Positions 1-9,186 of a DNA stretch of 64,000 nucleotides are shown one piece after another. Within the stretch, counting starts at the first letter, position 1. Every line of letters starts with the position of its first letter. Position numbers and translations under genes: made by a program. The DNA is from Wandonia haliotis (GTDB lineage: Bacteria; Bacteroidota; Bacteroidia; Flavobacteriales_D; Crocinitomicaceae). The DNA lies in NCBI RefSeq assembly GCF_039523435.1, contig NZ_BAAAFH010000011.1, forward strand, positions 124,001 through 188,000. The letters are read 5' to 3'. Below the pieces are notes generated by a model that did not search any database, was not told the DNA's origin, and saw only the letters and a program-made list of their open reading frames with translations.

Positions 1-22
1 ACAGTAAAACTTTAAAGTCTTA

Positions 23-604
23 CTATATATTAGTTTCGAGTAATGATTCAATTTCCTGCATAAGAAGCTGTCCTTTGTCCGAATTGTACCACTGTTGTAA
101 TTCGTTCATTACTGTTGGAAGATCAGCGTTTTCAGCTTTCAAACGAGCCAGAAGTTCCTGAGCCTGCACGGGACGAGGTCCCCATGTGAATAAATCATGG
201 TCATTGGTGTCACGAACAATTAGTTTGGGAATAGAGCGACCGCCGTTTGTGAGATAGTTATCCATAAACTCGGTATTCTTATCCCGCAATACAAATTCAA
301 TGGAAATTAAAGGATTTAATTGTGCCAATTTGTAGATGAAAGGCACGTTGTGGGCAGCATCTCCGCACCAGGGTTCCGTAATCAGAATCCATTTTTGTGC
401 AGAAGAAATCGCCTGTACTTTTTTTTCCAGACTGTCCGTGATAGTCAGTGATTTTATCCAGCGATTCATCCTGGATTTATTGAGTTTTACATAATTCAGG
501 TACTCTTCATTTTTGTACATTTCATTGTCGCTTTTTCCTTCTAGGATAAAGTCAAATAAAGCGTTGTACTCTTCCCAGGTTAGTTTGGAATACGTTAAAA
601 CCAT
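23..604 (-). CDS. thioredoxin-like family protein
   Basis: A 193-residue thioredoxin-fold protein without signal peptide, so probably cytoplasmic. Residues 75-86 hold the active-site-like stretch ITEPWCGDAAHN: the usual CxxC is reduced to a single Cys (C80) followed by Gly-Asp, and the cis-proline region is RSIPKLIV near residues 123-130. This matches the WCGD-type thioredoxin-like proteins common in Bacteroidota, whose substrate is not established. Lacking the second Cys, it is unlikely to be a classical disulfide reductase. Its start overlaps the 3' end of corA by 10 bp, so the two are probably cotranscribed with corA first. Confidence 0.8.
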   Translation of the reverse strand: MVLTYSKLTWEEYNALFDFILEGKSDNEMYKNEEYLNYVKLNKSRMNRWIKSLTITDSLEKKVQAISSAQKWILITEPWCGDAAHNVPFIYKLAQLNPLISIEFVLRDKNTEFMDNYLTNGGRSIPKLIVRDTNDHDLFTWGPRPVQAQELLARLKAENADLPTVMNELQQWYNSDKGQLLMQEIESLLETNI

Positions 605-1584
605 TTTTTTCGTCTAAAATAAATTAATAAAAGGATCGCCAGAACGATCATAATTATCCAAACTGCAAAGTAACCGAATTCCCAGTGTAATTCGGGCATT
701 ATTGTGAAATTCATTCCATAAATTCCGGCAATAAATGTCAGGGGAATAAAAATGGTTCCGACCATCGTCAAAACCTTCATGATTTCATTCATTTTATGGC
801 TGAGTGTTGCGTAGTACATTTGCGCCATACTTTCGATAATTTGTTTGTTGGTATCTGTTTCGTCAAGTAAGCTTTGTGTAGAGTCTTTCAAATCTCTGAA
901 GTAAGGTTGATTGTCCTCCGCAATAAATCGGGGAAAGCCATTGTCCAGGCGGGAAACGATCTCTTTAATCGGGAAAATCAGTTTTCGCAGGAAGATTAAA
1001 GTTCTTTTTATGCGTTCGATTTTATTCAGACTTTCCGGTTCGGGCGAATTGGTTACTTCGACATCCAGTAATTCACTTTCTTCGGTGATTTTTTCCAGAG
1101 AGGTAAAATAACTATCCAGAATAACATCCAGTAACCGGTATACCAGATAGTCCGCTTTTTTTGTTCTTAGTATTCCGGTGTTATTCTCAATCCGGTCTCT
1201 TACTGTCTGAAAATGATCAGCTTTTCTTTCCTGAATAGATAATACAAAGTTTTTTCCCAATATAAAACTGATCTGTTCTGTTCGCAAGGCGTCTGCTTTA
1301 TGAGAGGGAATAAAGCATGTAAGTGAAAAAAAGAGATAATCTTCAAATTCTTCCACTTTCGGACGTTGTGAAAGATCTAGTATATCTTCTCTTGTTGTTC
1401 GGTGGAGTTTGAAAATCTTTCCCAATTCGAGGAGTTCGCTTTCTGTGGGAACCCGATGCATATTTAACCACATAACACCCTCTGTATTCAGACTTTCTTC
1501 GATATCCTTCAGGTGAATGTTTTGGGTGATTTTTGAAAAGTTTTCAGGTGTATACGAATAGATCTGACAGTTGTTAATCTTCAT
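595..1584 (-). CDS. corA: CorA family magnesium/divalent cation transporter
   Basis: A 329-residue inner membrane channel of the CorA family (uptake of Mg2+, sometimes Co2+ or Ni2+). The long N-terminal cytoplasmic part is charged and helical. The C-terminus has two membrane segments (about residues 267-288 and 304-322) with the diagnostic GMN motif at 290-292 just after the first, then a basic tail (RRKKW). Length and order are normal for the family. The downstream thioredoxin-like gene overlaps it by 10 bp. The ion cannot be assigned from sequence. Confidence 0.93.
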   Translation of the reverse strand: MKINNCQIYSYTPENFSKITQNIHLKDIEESLNTEGVMWLNMHRVPTESELLELGKIFKLHRTTREDILDLSQRPKVEEFEDYLFFSLTCFIPSHKADALRTEQISFILGKNFVLSIQERKADHFQTVRDRIENNTGILRTKKADYLVYRLLDVILDSYFTSLEKITEESELLDVEVTNSPEPESLNKIERIKRTLIFLRKLIFPIKEIVSRLDNGFPRFIAEDNQPYFRDLKDSTQSLLDETDTNKQIIESMAQMYYATLSHKMNEIMKVLTMVGTIFIPLTFIAGIYGMNFTIMPELHWEFGYFAVWIIMIVLAILLLIYFRRKKWF

Positions 1585-1622
1585 ACAATATATTAGTTGA
1601 TGTGTCTATGTGAAGATATAAA

Positions 1623-1650
1623 AAAAGGAGGTTGTTTACAACCTCCTTTT
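1623..1650 (-). terminator. rho-independent terminator of the outer membrane protein gene
   Basis: A 13-bp perfect stem (1623-1635 with 1638-1650, AT-rich at the base and GGAGG/CCTCC in the middle) followed on the minus strand by a run of T. It lies 23 bp past the stop of the gene at 1673-2377 and separates it from corA. Confidence 0.85.
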
Positions 1651-1672
1651 CAGATCATTCTATAATCATGAA

Positions 1673-2377
1673 TTAGAATCTCCATCCAAGGCGTAAACCT
1701 CCGATGAAGTTGTGTCCTAATGAAAGCATAGACGCTGCAGATCCGGTAACCGGAGTTACAGTTTCTGTTGTTGTTCCTGCTACTGTTACAGAAGTAGTAA
1801 CATCTTTGTAGGAAACAGAAGAAACTCCCCATCCAAATTCAGCTCCAAGGTAAACGTTCTGTGCAAAATACCAATCTACACCAGCAACGATATTACCTCC
1901 GAACATGATTCCCGGAGTTTTTGTTTCGTACTGAAATTCATCAATCCATGTATTGTTATCAGAGTTTTCTCCGAATTGACGATCAATTGCACCACCGATA
2001 ACGAAATCAATCCCTACATAAGGAGAAAGTTTCTCCAGTTGAGAGAAGTGATACGCAGCTCCGATAGAGAAGTTGTACGCCATTGATTTTGTCGTAACTG
2101 TTCCTACAGAATCTTCATAGTTCATTGGTGCCGCAACAGATCCGTAAAAGTTCTGTTTTGAAGACATACTGTTGAAAGTAGCTCCCAGACGAAGAGAAAG
2201 ATTGTCCATTACAAAGTAACGGAAACGAATTGTTGGCGCAGCAAATGTATTACCAGACGCTGAATTCAAACTAACCTGCCCTTCCAAAGAGAAAGGATTT
2301 GCTCCATCAACAGGGCGCTGAGCAAATAAAGATCCAGTGGTTGCAATTACTGCAAGGGATAAAATTAATTTTTTCAT
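1673..2377 (-). CDS. outer membrane beta-barrel protein
   Basis: A 234-residue exported protein. Residues 1-19 form a Sec signal peptide ending in LFAQ. The mature part has alternating aromatic and polar strands with short turns and ends in GWRF, a C-terminal aromatic residue typical of barrels recognised by the BAM machinery. It resembles the small OmpA/PorT-like barrels of Bacteroidota; no ligand or transport function can be read. It is a single-gene unit, with a terminator directly downstream. Confidence 0.75.
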   Translation of the reverse strand: MKKLILSLAVIATTGSLFAQRPVDGANPFSLEGQVSLNSASGNTFAAPTIRFRYFVMDNLSLRLGATFNSMSSKQNFYGSVAAPMNYEDSVGTVTTKSMAYNFSIGAAYHFSQLEKLSPYVGIDFVIGGAIDRQFGENSDNNTWIDEFQYETKTPGIMFGGNIVAGVDWYFAQNVYLGAEFGWGVSSVSYKDVTTSVTVAGTTTETVTPVTGSAASMLSLGHNFIGGLRLGWRF

Positions 2378-2447
2378 AATAAAGTTTTTTATCTAATACG
2401 GATCAGAGGCACAAAAGTTACAGCAGGAAAATTTTACAGAATAGGGA

Positions 2448-3107
2448 TTATCGCTGACCAAATATAGAACTACCAACGCGTACCATGGTACTTCCTTCTT
2501 CTATAGCTAGTTGGTAGTCTCCGCTCATTCCCATTGATATTACGGAAAATTGATCTGTGTCTGAAAAATATTTTTCCCGGAAGTACTCAAATTCATTTTT
2601 AAGGTGGTGGAACTCTTCGCGTACCCGGGATTCATTGTCTGTAAGTGTTGCCATTCCCATAACTCCGCATAACTTAACATTTTCCATTTCCTGATAAGCG
2701 TCCGAATTTATCAGTTCTTCTACTTCAGCTCTCGTCATCCCGAATTTTGTATCTTCTGTTGCAATATGAAATTGCAACAAACACGAAATGATCCGGTTAT
2801 TCTTTTTGGCCTGCTTGTTTATTTCTTTAAGCAATTTCAGAGAGTCTACAGCGTGAATCAGATGAACAAACGGAGCAATATACTTTACCTTATTAGTTTG
2901 CAAATGACCAATTAAATGCCAGTAAATGTCTTTCGGAAGTTGTTCCTGCTTTTCGGTGAGTTCCTGAACTTTATTTTCTCCAAAATGACGTTGTCCGGCA
3001 GCATAAGCATCCAGAATCATTTCTGCCGGTTTTGTTTTTGATACGGCGACCAATGTAACACCGGAAGGAATGGTTTCCTGTATTTTTTTTAAGTTGTCTT
3101 GTATCAT
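2448..3107 (-). CDS. yggS: YggS/PLPBP family pyridoxal-phosphate homeostasis protein
   Basis: A 219-residue single-domain TIM-barrel PLP-binding protein that buffers pyridoxal 5'-phosphate in the cytoplasm and has no known enzymatic reaction. The PLP lysine is K24 in VAVSKTKP. Other family marks are FGENKVQE, WHLIGHLQTNK and the C-terminal phosphate-binding stretch GMSGDYQLAIEEGSTMVRVGSSIFG-type (read in pieces). Length is normal. It sits 18 bp downstream of the DUF1015 gene on the same strand, suggesting cotranscription. Confidence 0.93.
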   Translation of the reverse strand: MIQDNLKKIQETIPSGVTLVAVSKTKPAEMILDAYAAGQRHFGENKVQELTEKQEQLPKDIYWHLIGHLQTNKVKYIAPFVHLIHAVDSLKLLKEINKQAKKNNRIISCLLQFHIATEDTKFGMTRAEVEELINSDAYQEMENVKLCGVMGMATLTDNESRVREEFHHLKNEFEYFREKYFSDTDQFSVISMGMSGDYQLAIEEGSTMVRVGSSIFGQR

Positions 3108-3125
3108 ATTGGAATATATAAAAAA

Positions 3126-4355
3126 TTAATGAATGGGATAAATGGTCAATCCGCTTCTTAATTTAGGTTCTACCCAGGTTGATTTAGGAGGCATAATCAT
3201 GTGTGCATCCGCAACCATTTTCACTTTTTCCATTGTTACAGGGTATAAGACAAAACCTACACCCTGAGGATATTTACGCACCTGTCGGATCATACTCTCT
3301 ACACCTTCTTCACCGCTTACGAATTCAATGCGTTCATCCGTTTTGAGATCTTTGATACCTAATAACGGATCAAGGATATAATCGGTTAATATTTGGGCAT
3401 CCAGTTCCTTTACAGGATTTTCAGAATTAATGATCTCTGATTTACAGGTAAGTTTATACCACTTTTCTTCGAGAAACATCATTATTTCGTGTTCAGCCGA
3501 AGGTATTTGTGAAAGTGAAGGTTCTATATGAAAATTTATTTCTAATGCTTCTCTGAAGGTGTCACAATCCAACCCGTTCAAGTCTCTGGCCACGCGATGG
3601 AAGGGAAGAATGTCTAACCGATTTTCATCAATGAAAAAGGCTAGAAAATACTGTGAATTAACATTTTTGACTTGCCCGTTCTCCCGGTATCTTTGCGCCA
3701 GAATTGCAGACGAAGCTGAACGATGGTGTCCATCTGCGATATACGTCTCATTAATTCCTTCAAAACAGTGCTTGATTTTTGCTTCATTTTCTCCGGTAAC
3801 AATCCACAACTCATGCTTGACACAGTCCGTTGTCGAAAATTCGTATTCGGGACGCTCGGAGCAAATTTCTTCAAGAAGTGCATTCAACGCCTCGTTAGGC
3901 TTGTGTGAAAGAAGAACAGGCTCCGCATTAAATCCTGTGATATCAAGGTAATTCACAAATACCTCTTCCCGGGATGTAAGGGTTGCTTCATGTTTTTTTA
4001 TTTGATCTTTCTCATATTCTTCGACAGAAGCTCCGGCTATAACACCTGTATAAACCCGTCCTTTTTTAGTTTGCCGGTAGATATAGATAGCTTCTTCTTC
4101 GTCTTTTTCGAGAAGCCCCTGTTCAAGAAATTCCTGATATTTTTCGCGAACCCGGGAAAATCGTTCTTCTGAATTGGGAAGTGTTTTATCACTCAAACCA
4201 TATTCAGGGTTGATGATATGCATAAACGTATATGGATTCTCTTCCAGTTTGGCATCCATAATATGTTTTTTGTACGTGTAATAAGGACGCGTAGCAACCA
4301 GGTGCGCCTTATCACGCGGAGGACGCACAGCATGAAACGATTTTATCTTAACCAT
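3126..4355 (-). CDS. DUF1015 family protein
   Basis: A 409-residue cytoplasmic protein of the DUF1015 family, widespread in Bacteroidota and Clostridia but without an established function. Typical landmarks are the N-terminal FHAVRPPRDKAHLVATRPYY region, NPYTFMHIINPE, and YIADGHHRSAS near the middle, whose Asp-His-His cluster is reminiscent of a ParB-like or metal-binding site. Length is as expected. It precedes yggS by 18 bp. Confidence 0.85.
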   Translation of the reverse strand: MVKIKSFHAVRPPRDKAHLVATRPYYTYKKHIMDAKLEENPYTFMHIINPEYGLSDKTLPNSEERFSRVREKYQEFLEQGLLEKDEEEAIYIYRQTKKGRVYTGVIAGASVEEYEKDQIKKHEATLTSREEVFVNYLDITGFNAEPVLLSHKPNEALNALLEEICSERPEYEFSTTDCVKHELWIVTGENEAKIKHCFEGINETYIADGHHRSASSAILAQRYRENGQVKNVNSQYFLAFFIDENRLDILPFHRVARDLNGLDCDTFREALEINFHIEPSLSQIPSAEHEIMMFLEEKWYKLTCKSEIINSENPVKELDAQILTDYILDPLLGIKDLKTDERIEFVSGEEGVESMIRQVRKYPQGVGFVLYPVTMEKVKMVADAHMIMPPKSTWVEPKLRSGLTIYPIH

Positions 4356-4425
4356 AGTTTTATAATTCGGCCGAAAATACTAAAAACTTTTTGCCTTCTG
4401 AAGACAACTCTACACTTTGTCATGA

Positions 4426-4453
4426 AAAAAGCAGTCCGTTGAGACTGCTTTTT
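4426..4453 (-). terminator. rho-independent terminator
   Basis: An 11-bp perfect stem (4426-4436 with 4443-4453, core GCAGTC/GACTGC) whose minus-strand product ends in a T-run. It ends the TlpA-like gene at 4478 and insulates it from the DUF1015 gene. Confidence 0.85.
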
Positions 4454-4477
4454 CCTGAAACAAAAATACGATATATT

Positions 4478-5968
4478 TTATTCTTTTTCTTCTTCCTTTT
4501 CTTTTTCAACAGGGAAAAGTTTCGGAGCATCCGGTACATCCTGCAAACGATCCAGTAATTCCTCCAATTGACCTATTGAAAGACTTTTTGCTATTATTTT
4601 TTTGTCTTTGTCAAGCAGGAATACTTTGGGAGTAGCATAAATGTCGTAGTGTTCCGAATAATTTAAGGACTGAACATTCGTGTATTTGGGAATAAACTGA
4701 CGCCAGTCTTTGGAAGCTGCGTCATACAGTGACTGCGTAAGACCGACATTTATAAATGAAAGGTTATTGTCGTGAATGAACTTTTTCCATTTTTCAAAAT
4801 CTTCTCCCGTTGCTTTACCAACGGCAAAAATCTCGACGTTTCTTTCTTTGAATTTCTCATTATACAACTTTGCCAGTTTAGGCGTGTCTTTTTTACAATG
4901 CCCACATTCCGGATCCCAGAAATAGAGAATAGTATAATCTGCATCAAGATCATAGAAATTGAGCCAGTTCACATCTGTTGTGTCACGTAGAGAAATGTTT
5001 GGAGGGCGAACACCAATAACAAGATGTTGCAGAATTTCAGCGCGCTCGCACATCGTTTCCAATTTATCTTGTTTCATCCAGGTGGCGATTGAATTTCCTT
5101 CTTTATATCCGGGGCAATAGTATTTCAATGCCATTTCGACAAATACTTTATCGTGTCCCATTATTTTTGAAGTTTCATATTTATACGTGATGAAGTGTAC
5201 AACGTATTTAAACATTTCACTTCCCGGTTGCAGACGATCAACAAGATCGAAAGCATACTTTACAACCGTATCCGGGATTTGGATCAACATTTTGTCACTG
5301 AAATAATATTCCAGTTTATTGTGAAATACTGGAGTATTCACAAGTCGATCATCTTTGAGATCAATATTATCAAAGTAGTGAGCTCTGAAATAATGATAGG
5401 AGAAACTTGAATCTTTCAGACTCCCATCTTCGTTTTTAGGAGGTTCAGGTATATCAACATCTCGTGACATGTTGATGATTTTAGAAACAAAGGTTTCCGG
5501 ATTTTCCTGCACAAGTTTATCCTGATATGCCTTTACTTCTTCTCCCATCTTTTTCACTTCCTCTTTTCCATTTTCTTTTTTGGAAGCTGCTTCTGATTTT
5601 TGACGCATTTCTCCCATGTACCGGATATAATCAATGAAGAGCTTATTTTCCTTTGATTTCTGAACTTTCATGGAAGGAATGAAGTTCGGATACGTAAAAC
5701 TGATATCAATCTCTTCTTTGTTATAAATAAATTCAGCATATTTTTGATCGGGGAAGTAGACGGCCATAATTCCCGGGTCATGTTTACTCCCGTCAAATAC
5801 AACTACTCCGTTTTTCATTTCAGCTGTATCGGCCATATATAATTTATTACCGACATAGCGAATCAAATTTATCGTTGTGTCCTGATGTCCGGAAATACGA
5901 AACTTGATCGTCTGGGCAGAAGCCCCGAATGTTATGACTAACAGGGTAAGCAGAAGTAATCTTTTCAT
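4478..5968 (-). CDS. TlpA-like periplasmic thioredoxin with DUF4369/DUF5106-type N-terminus
   Basis: An exported protein of about 496 residues. The start is taken at the internal Met at 5968, which opens a good signal peptide (MKRLLLLTLL... to SAQ); the longer frame from 6019 would put a charged stretch in front of it. The N-terminal third resembles the DUF4369 beta-domain and the centre the helical DUF5106 region. The C-terminal thioredoxin domain has WDPECGHC (CGHC at about 355-358) and the cis-Pro stretch IYATPKVFLLD. The tail is a Glu/Lys-rich string. It is likely a periplasmic thiol-disulfide reductase; the partner is unknown. Confidence 0.85.
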   Translation of the reverse strand: MKRLLLLTLLVITFGASAQTIKFRISGHQDTTINLIRYVGNKLYMADTAEMKNGVVVFDGSKHDPGIMAVYFPDQKYAEFIYNKEEIDISFTYPNFIPSMKVQKSKENKLFIDYIRYMGEMRQKSEAASKKENGKEEVKKMGEEVKAYQDKLVQENPETFVSKIINMSRDVDIPEPPKNEDGSLKDSSFSYHYFRAHYFDNIDLKDDRLVNTPVFHNKLEYYFSDKMLIQIPDTVVKYAFDLVDRLQPGSEMFKYVVHFITYKYETSKIMGHDKVFVEMALKYYCPGYKEGNSIATWMKQDKLETMCERAEILQHLVIGVRPPNISLRDTTDVNWLNFYDLDADYTILYFWDPECGHCKKDTPKLAKLYNEKFKERNVEIFAVGKATGEDFEKWKKFIHDNNLSFINVGLTQSLYDAASKDWRQFIPKYTNVQSLNYSEHYDIYATPKVFLLDKDKKIIAKSLSIGQLEELLDRLQDVPDAPKLFPVEKEKEEEKE

Positions 5969-6070
5969 GTTGATTCTCATTTTATATCTATCTGTTTTTC
6001 TGTAATTAAAGAATACCAATTTACTTAATAGCTGAAATTATGCCAATTTAATACACAAATTAACATTTTT

Positions 6071-7264
6071 TTAACCGTGTTTAGTCAGACTGATTTTTCG
6101 GATGAATTGACGCTTCACAGTTATATAATTTAACAGAACAATACCACTTACGATTACGAATAATAGTAAAATCGCTTGCCAGGCAATGAATTGCTCAACG
6201 GGAAGACCTGCTTCGGAAAGATACCCGTCAATAATGTATTTAATCCCTAAAAAGCTGGTGATAGAAATGAAAAACAACCATCCGAACAATCTCAAATAAT
6301 ACCTCAGAAAGGTGTTGGTTAGCTCGTTGGGGTGATACCCGAGACGAAGAAGCGTTGTGATTTCGTAGTCAGATTTTGAAATAATAATCTGTGAATACTG
6401 AATAACTAATAATGCACTGAGAATAATGGTGACAGCACTAATGATAAACAATACAACGAGTACCGCACTCAGTATGCTTTTAACTTTGGTCAGAATCAGG
6501 TCATTTTTCTTAATATCCAGGTTCATGGATTCAATGACAGCTTCCAGTTTACCATAGGCTCCATTTTCCACTTCTACCATAATTTGTGAGATCGTTTGTT
6601 TTTCTACATCTCCACATTTTTCATTGGCATACTTGATAAACTCCAAAGGTACGAGCACAGCACTGACTTGATTGGAAAATCCTGTAACACGGGCTTTATA
6701 GTTCTCTTTTATTCCGTTTCCGGAGATATCAATTCTAAAATTAAAAGTCATGGCAAGATCTTCCGAAACTTGTGGGATTCCGTAAGAAGCAGCGAATTGA
6801 TTCAGCATTACCATAAAATCCCTGGGCATGACAAGAGGAATAAAATCATCTCCCTGTTTCCAGTTCCAGTTATCGGTTTGTATATCCATCAGCTCAGGGT
6901 GAACCGCCTGCACAAAAATGTCAGTTCTGAAATAGGGCAGCCCTTCTTCTTTCATCCCTAAGGAAATTCCGAAGCTGTTATTGATTACCGGTTCAGCTTT
7001 TTTTATGAAACTTTTTTCCCGGATGGTAAGAATTTCCTGATCGCTGAATGTATTAGATCCTAAACTCAAGGCATCGAACTTGGATACCTTTTTTTGGAGA
7101 ATAAGAACATTAGCACCTAATGCTTCTTTTCCCCCTCCAAGTTGACGGGATGAAATATAATAATGTGCACTGCTCAGCAGGAACAGAAAACCAAGTAAAG
7201 CTCCTGCCGCTGCAATTATAAATTGTCTGTTGTTGCTATGTCTGAATAATACGTCTCTGAGCAT
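6071..7264 (-). CDS. FtsX/MacB-like ABC transporter permease
   Basis: A 397-residue integral membrane protein with the MacB/LolE-like topology: one N-terminal membrane helix (about 15-38), a large extracytoplasmic domain (40-255), then three helices (about 263-295, 328-348, 358-383). It is 3 bp downstream of the ATPase at 7268-7909 and surely forms one transporter with it. Such systems extrude lipoproteins, peptides or act mechanically on periplasmic partners. No outer membrane or adaptor partner lies nearby, so the substrate is open. Confidence 0.85.
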   Translation of the reverse strand: MLRDVLFRHSNNRQFIIAAAGALLGFLFLLSSAHYYISSRQLGGGKEALGANVLILQKKVSKFDALSLGSNTFSDQEILTIREKSFIKKAEPVINNSFGISLGMKEEGLPYFRTDIFVQAVHPELMDIQTDNWNWKQGDDFIPLVMPRDFMVMLNQFAASYGIPQVSEDLAMTFNFRIDISGNGIKENYKARVTGFSNQVSAVLVPLEFIKYANEKCGDVEKQTISQIMVEVENGAYGKLEAVIESMNLDIKKNDLILTKVKSILSAVLVVLFIISAVTIILSALLVIQYSQIIISKSDYEITTLLRLGYHPNELTNTFLRYYLRLFGWLFFISITSFLGIKYIIDGYLSEAGLPVEQFIAWQAILLLFVIVSGIVLLNYITVKRQFIRKISLTKHG

Positions 7265-7267
7265 ACC

Positions 7268-7909
7268 TTATAGTTTTAGTTCACGATCAAATTGAAAACC
7301 GAATTTTTCACCCAAAGAGGTGAGTACATATCCACCCTTGTTGATGTCCGTTATTCGGTTGATAAGCTGCAAAGCTATTTGTGTGTTTTCTTCGTCAAGA
7401 TGGGAGAAAGGTTCGTCCATGATCAGCCATTCGAAAGGTTGGAGAAGTGCACGGACAATTGCAACACGTTGTTGTTGTCCCAACGAGAGGGTTCCGCATT
7501 TCTGATCCCATTTTTCGCCAATCCCTAATTCAGTAAGAAAACCTTTTATCTCATTTACTCCGAAAGGAGAGCCCAGTTTACTTTTGAGTAATAGATTTTC
7601 TTTTACCGAATAGTCAGGAAATAATTGTAAATCCTGAAAAATGACAGAAATACCTGACTGGCGTATTTTAACCCATTCATCAAGTGAAAGCGTACGGATG
7701 TCTTTTCCATCAAAAAGAATAGTGCCGTCATAATCATCTCGTAATCCAAGTGTGATATTGGTGAAAGTCGATTTTCCTTTACCGCTGGATGCGTTTAATA
7801 GTATTTTTTCTCCGGGAACCAGGGTAAAAGAAGCCCCCCAGATTGATTCCGGTAGGTGTTGTATATCCCGTAAGGGATGTGGAAGAATTGTTTTGAATTC
7901 TATGTTCAT
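7268..7909 (-). CDS. ABC transporter ATP-binding protein (LolD/MacB-like)
   Basis: About 213 residues from the Met at 7909; the longer reading from 7936 adds nine unconvincing residues. It is a cytoplasmic ABC ATPase with signature LSLGQQQR, Walker B WLIMDEPFSHLD, Q-loop in VIFQDLQLFPDYS, and a P-loop ASSGKGKST in which the usual first Gly is Ala. The expected H-loop histidine after Walker B is not apparent: the corresponding stretch reads YVLTSLGEKF. It partners with the FtsX-like permease 3 bp downstream. The altered P-loop and missing H-loop His suggest slow or atypical ATP hydrolysis. Confidence 0.88.
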   Translation of the reverse strand: MNIEFKTILPHPLRDIQHLPESIWGASFTLVPGEKILLNASSGKGKSTFTNITLGLRDDYDGTILFDGKDIRTLSLDEWVKIRQSGISVIFQDLQLFPDYSVKENLLLKSKLGSPFGVNEIKGFLTELGIGEKWDQKCGTLSLGQQQRVAIVRALLQPFEWLIMDEPFSHLDEENTQIALQLINRITDINKGGYVLTSLGEKFGFQFDRELKL

Positions 7910-8146
7910 GGCACTGGTTTTAGACGAATATACCAACTATTGTACCAAATATAGTGAGATACTGTGAACGGATACTGATGTACGGTATCCTCCAAAAGTG
8001 ATTCGTTTTGCTGCAGAGTTGGTTTTAAATGGGATCAAAGATATCCTAACACCTCCATTTTCAGGAATGATCTTCCCAAAACGCTATTTATCATGATTTC
8101 TAATTGTGTAAACGTCGTATTCTTTCCGGATTATAAAAACAAAAAT

Positions 8147-8154
8147 TATATTTG
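8147..8154 (+). promoter_or_regulatory. Bacteroidota -7 promoter element
   Basis: TATATTTG, a perfect match to TAnnTTTG, with a weak TTTC at 8123-8126 at the -33 position (20-bp spacer). It ends 6 bp before the ATG at 8161, so the transcript would be leaderless or nearly so. It also covers the in-frame TTG at 8152, which argues against that codon as start. Confidence 0.5.
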
Positions 8155-8160
8155 TTTACC

Positions 8161-9186
8161 ATGAAATCACAAACGGGAATCTACTGGTTAGCTCAGTTCA
8201 TAGGTTGGTTTTCTTACTCTATGATCATTTTTCTTGTACTGTATATTGATAATAAACTGACAAGAAACGGAATTATTCTTCTATTTTTATTTTCGGTTCT
8301 GGGGATTCTTTTCTCCCATGGAATGCGCTGGGTTTTCAGAAGGTTTGATTTTTTTAGGTTTAAGCTAAACCCTTTGATCCCCAGATTACTATTAGTTGCT
8401 TTGGTTAGTAGTATTTTGTTTCAGGGGACTTATGCATTACTTTCCTTGGTTATCAGCCGATCCAAAGCTCCCGATTCTATTCTGGAGATTATCGTAGAGA
8501 TTTTACTGATTATGTTTCTTTTCCTGATCTGGATCCTTTTTTACTTCTCTTATCACTATGTACGCAAATCAAGGCTGGAGGAAATTAAGAATTTGCAATT
8601 GGCCGATTCACAGAAGGAAATAGAACTACAAAATCTTCGAACACAGTTAAATCCTCATTTTTTATTCAATGCACTTAATAGTATTCGGGCATTGATAGAT
8701 TTGGAGCCTAAACTGGCAAAAGATTCGGTAACCAAATTGTCTAATATCCTTCGTACTTCGTTGTTGTTTGGAAGAAAGGAGTTAATAACACTGGAGGAAG
8801 AGTGTAATTTTGTTCGGGATTATCTTGATCTGGAAAAAGTGCGTTTTGAAGAACGATTACAGGTCGAGTGGATGATAAATACTCAATTATTGGGAGAAAC
8901 CATTCCTCCTTTAATCTTACAAACGCTTGTAGAAAATGCGATTAAACACGGCATTTCTAATCTGAAAGCGGGTGGGGTCATAAAAATCAGTGCTGAAAAT
9001 ACAGGACGAGAATTGGTTTTAACCGTAAGGAATTCAGGTACAATCCAAAATAAAGTGGATGTTGGAGTAGGGATACAAAATACAAAACGAAGATTAGCGT
9101 TAACCTATGGTGATAAGGCTGACTTTACACTACGGGAAGCAGACAATATGGTGGTAGCGGAGATCCGCTTAAAAAAGGAAACATGA
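8161..9186 (+). CDS. LytS-type sensor histidine kinase (His_kinase family)
   Basis: A 341-residue inner membrane sensor. Four membrane helices (about 9-29, 38-55, 75-97, 108-131) are followed by a short coiled linker (135-160) and the kinase core. The phospho-acceptor is H166 in LNPHFLFNALNS. The ATP-binding region has TLVENAIKHGI (N-box) and GVGIQNTKRRL (G-box). There is no periplasmic sensor domain, so the signal is probably sensed in the membrane. The ATG at 8161 is preferred over the TTG at 8152. It overlaps the response regulator by 4 bp (ATGA), giving a translationally coupled pair. Confidence 0.92.
   Translation: MKSQTGIYWLAQFIGWFSYSMIIFLVLYIDNKLTRNGIILLFLFSVLGILFSHGMRWVFRRFDFFRFKLNPLIPRLLLVALVSSILFQGTYALLSLVISRSKAPDSILEIIVEILLIMFLFLIWILFYFSYHYVRKSRLEEIKNLQLADSQKEIELQNLRTQLNPHFLFNALNSIRALIDLEPKLAKDSVTKLSNILRTSLLFGRKELITLEEECNFVRDYLDLEKVRFEERLQVEWMINTQLLGETIPPLILQTLVENAIKHGISNLKAGGVIKISAENTGRELVLTVRNSGTIQNKVDVGVGIQNTKRRLALTYGDKADFTLREADNMVVAEIRLKKET

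Noticed and set aside
5969..6019. Upstream start of the TlpA-like protein
   Set aside because: It adds a basic, charged segment ahead of a clear signal peptide; the Met at 5968 is preferred.
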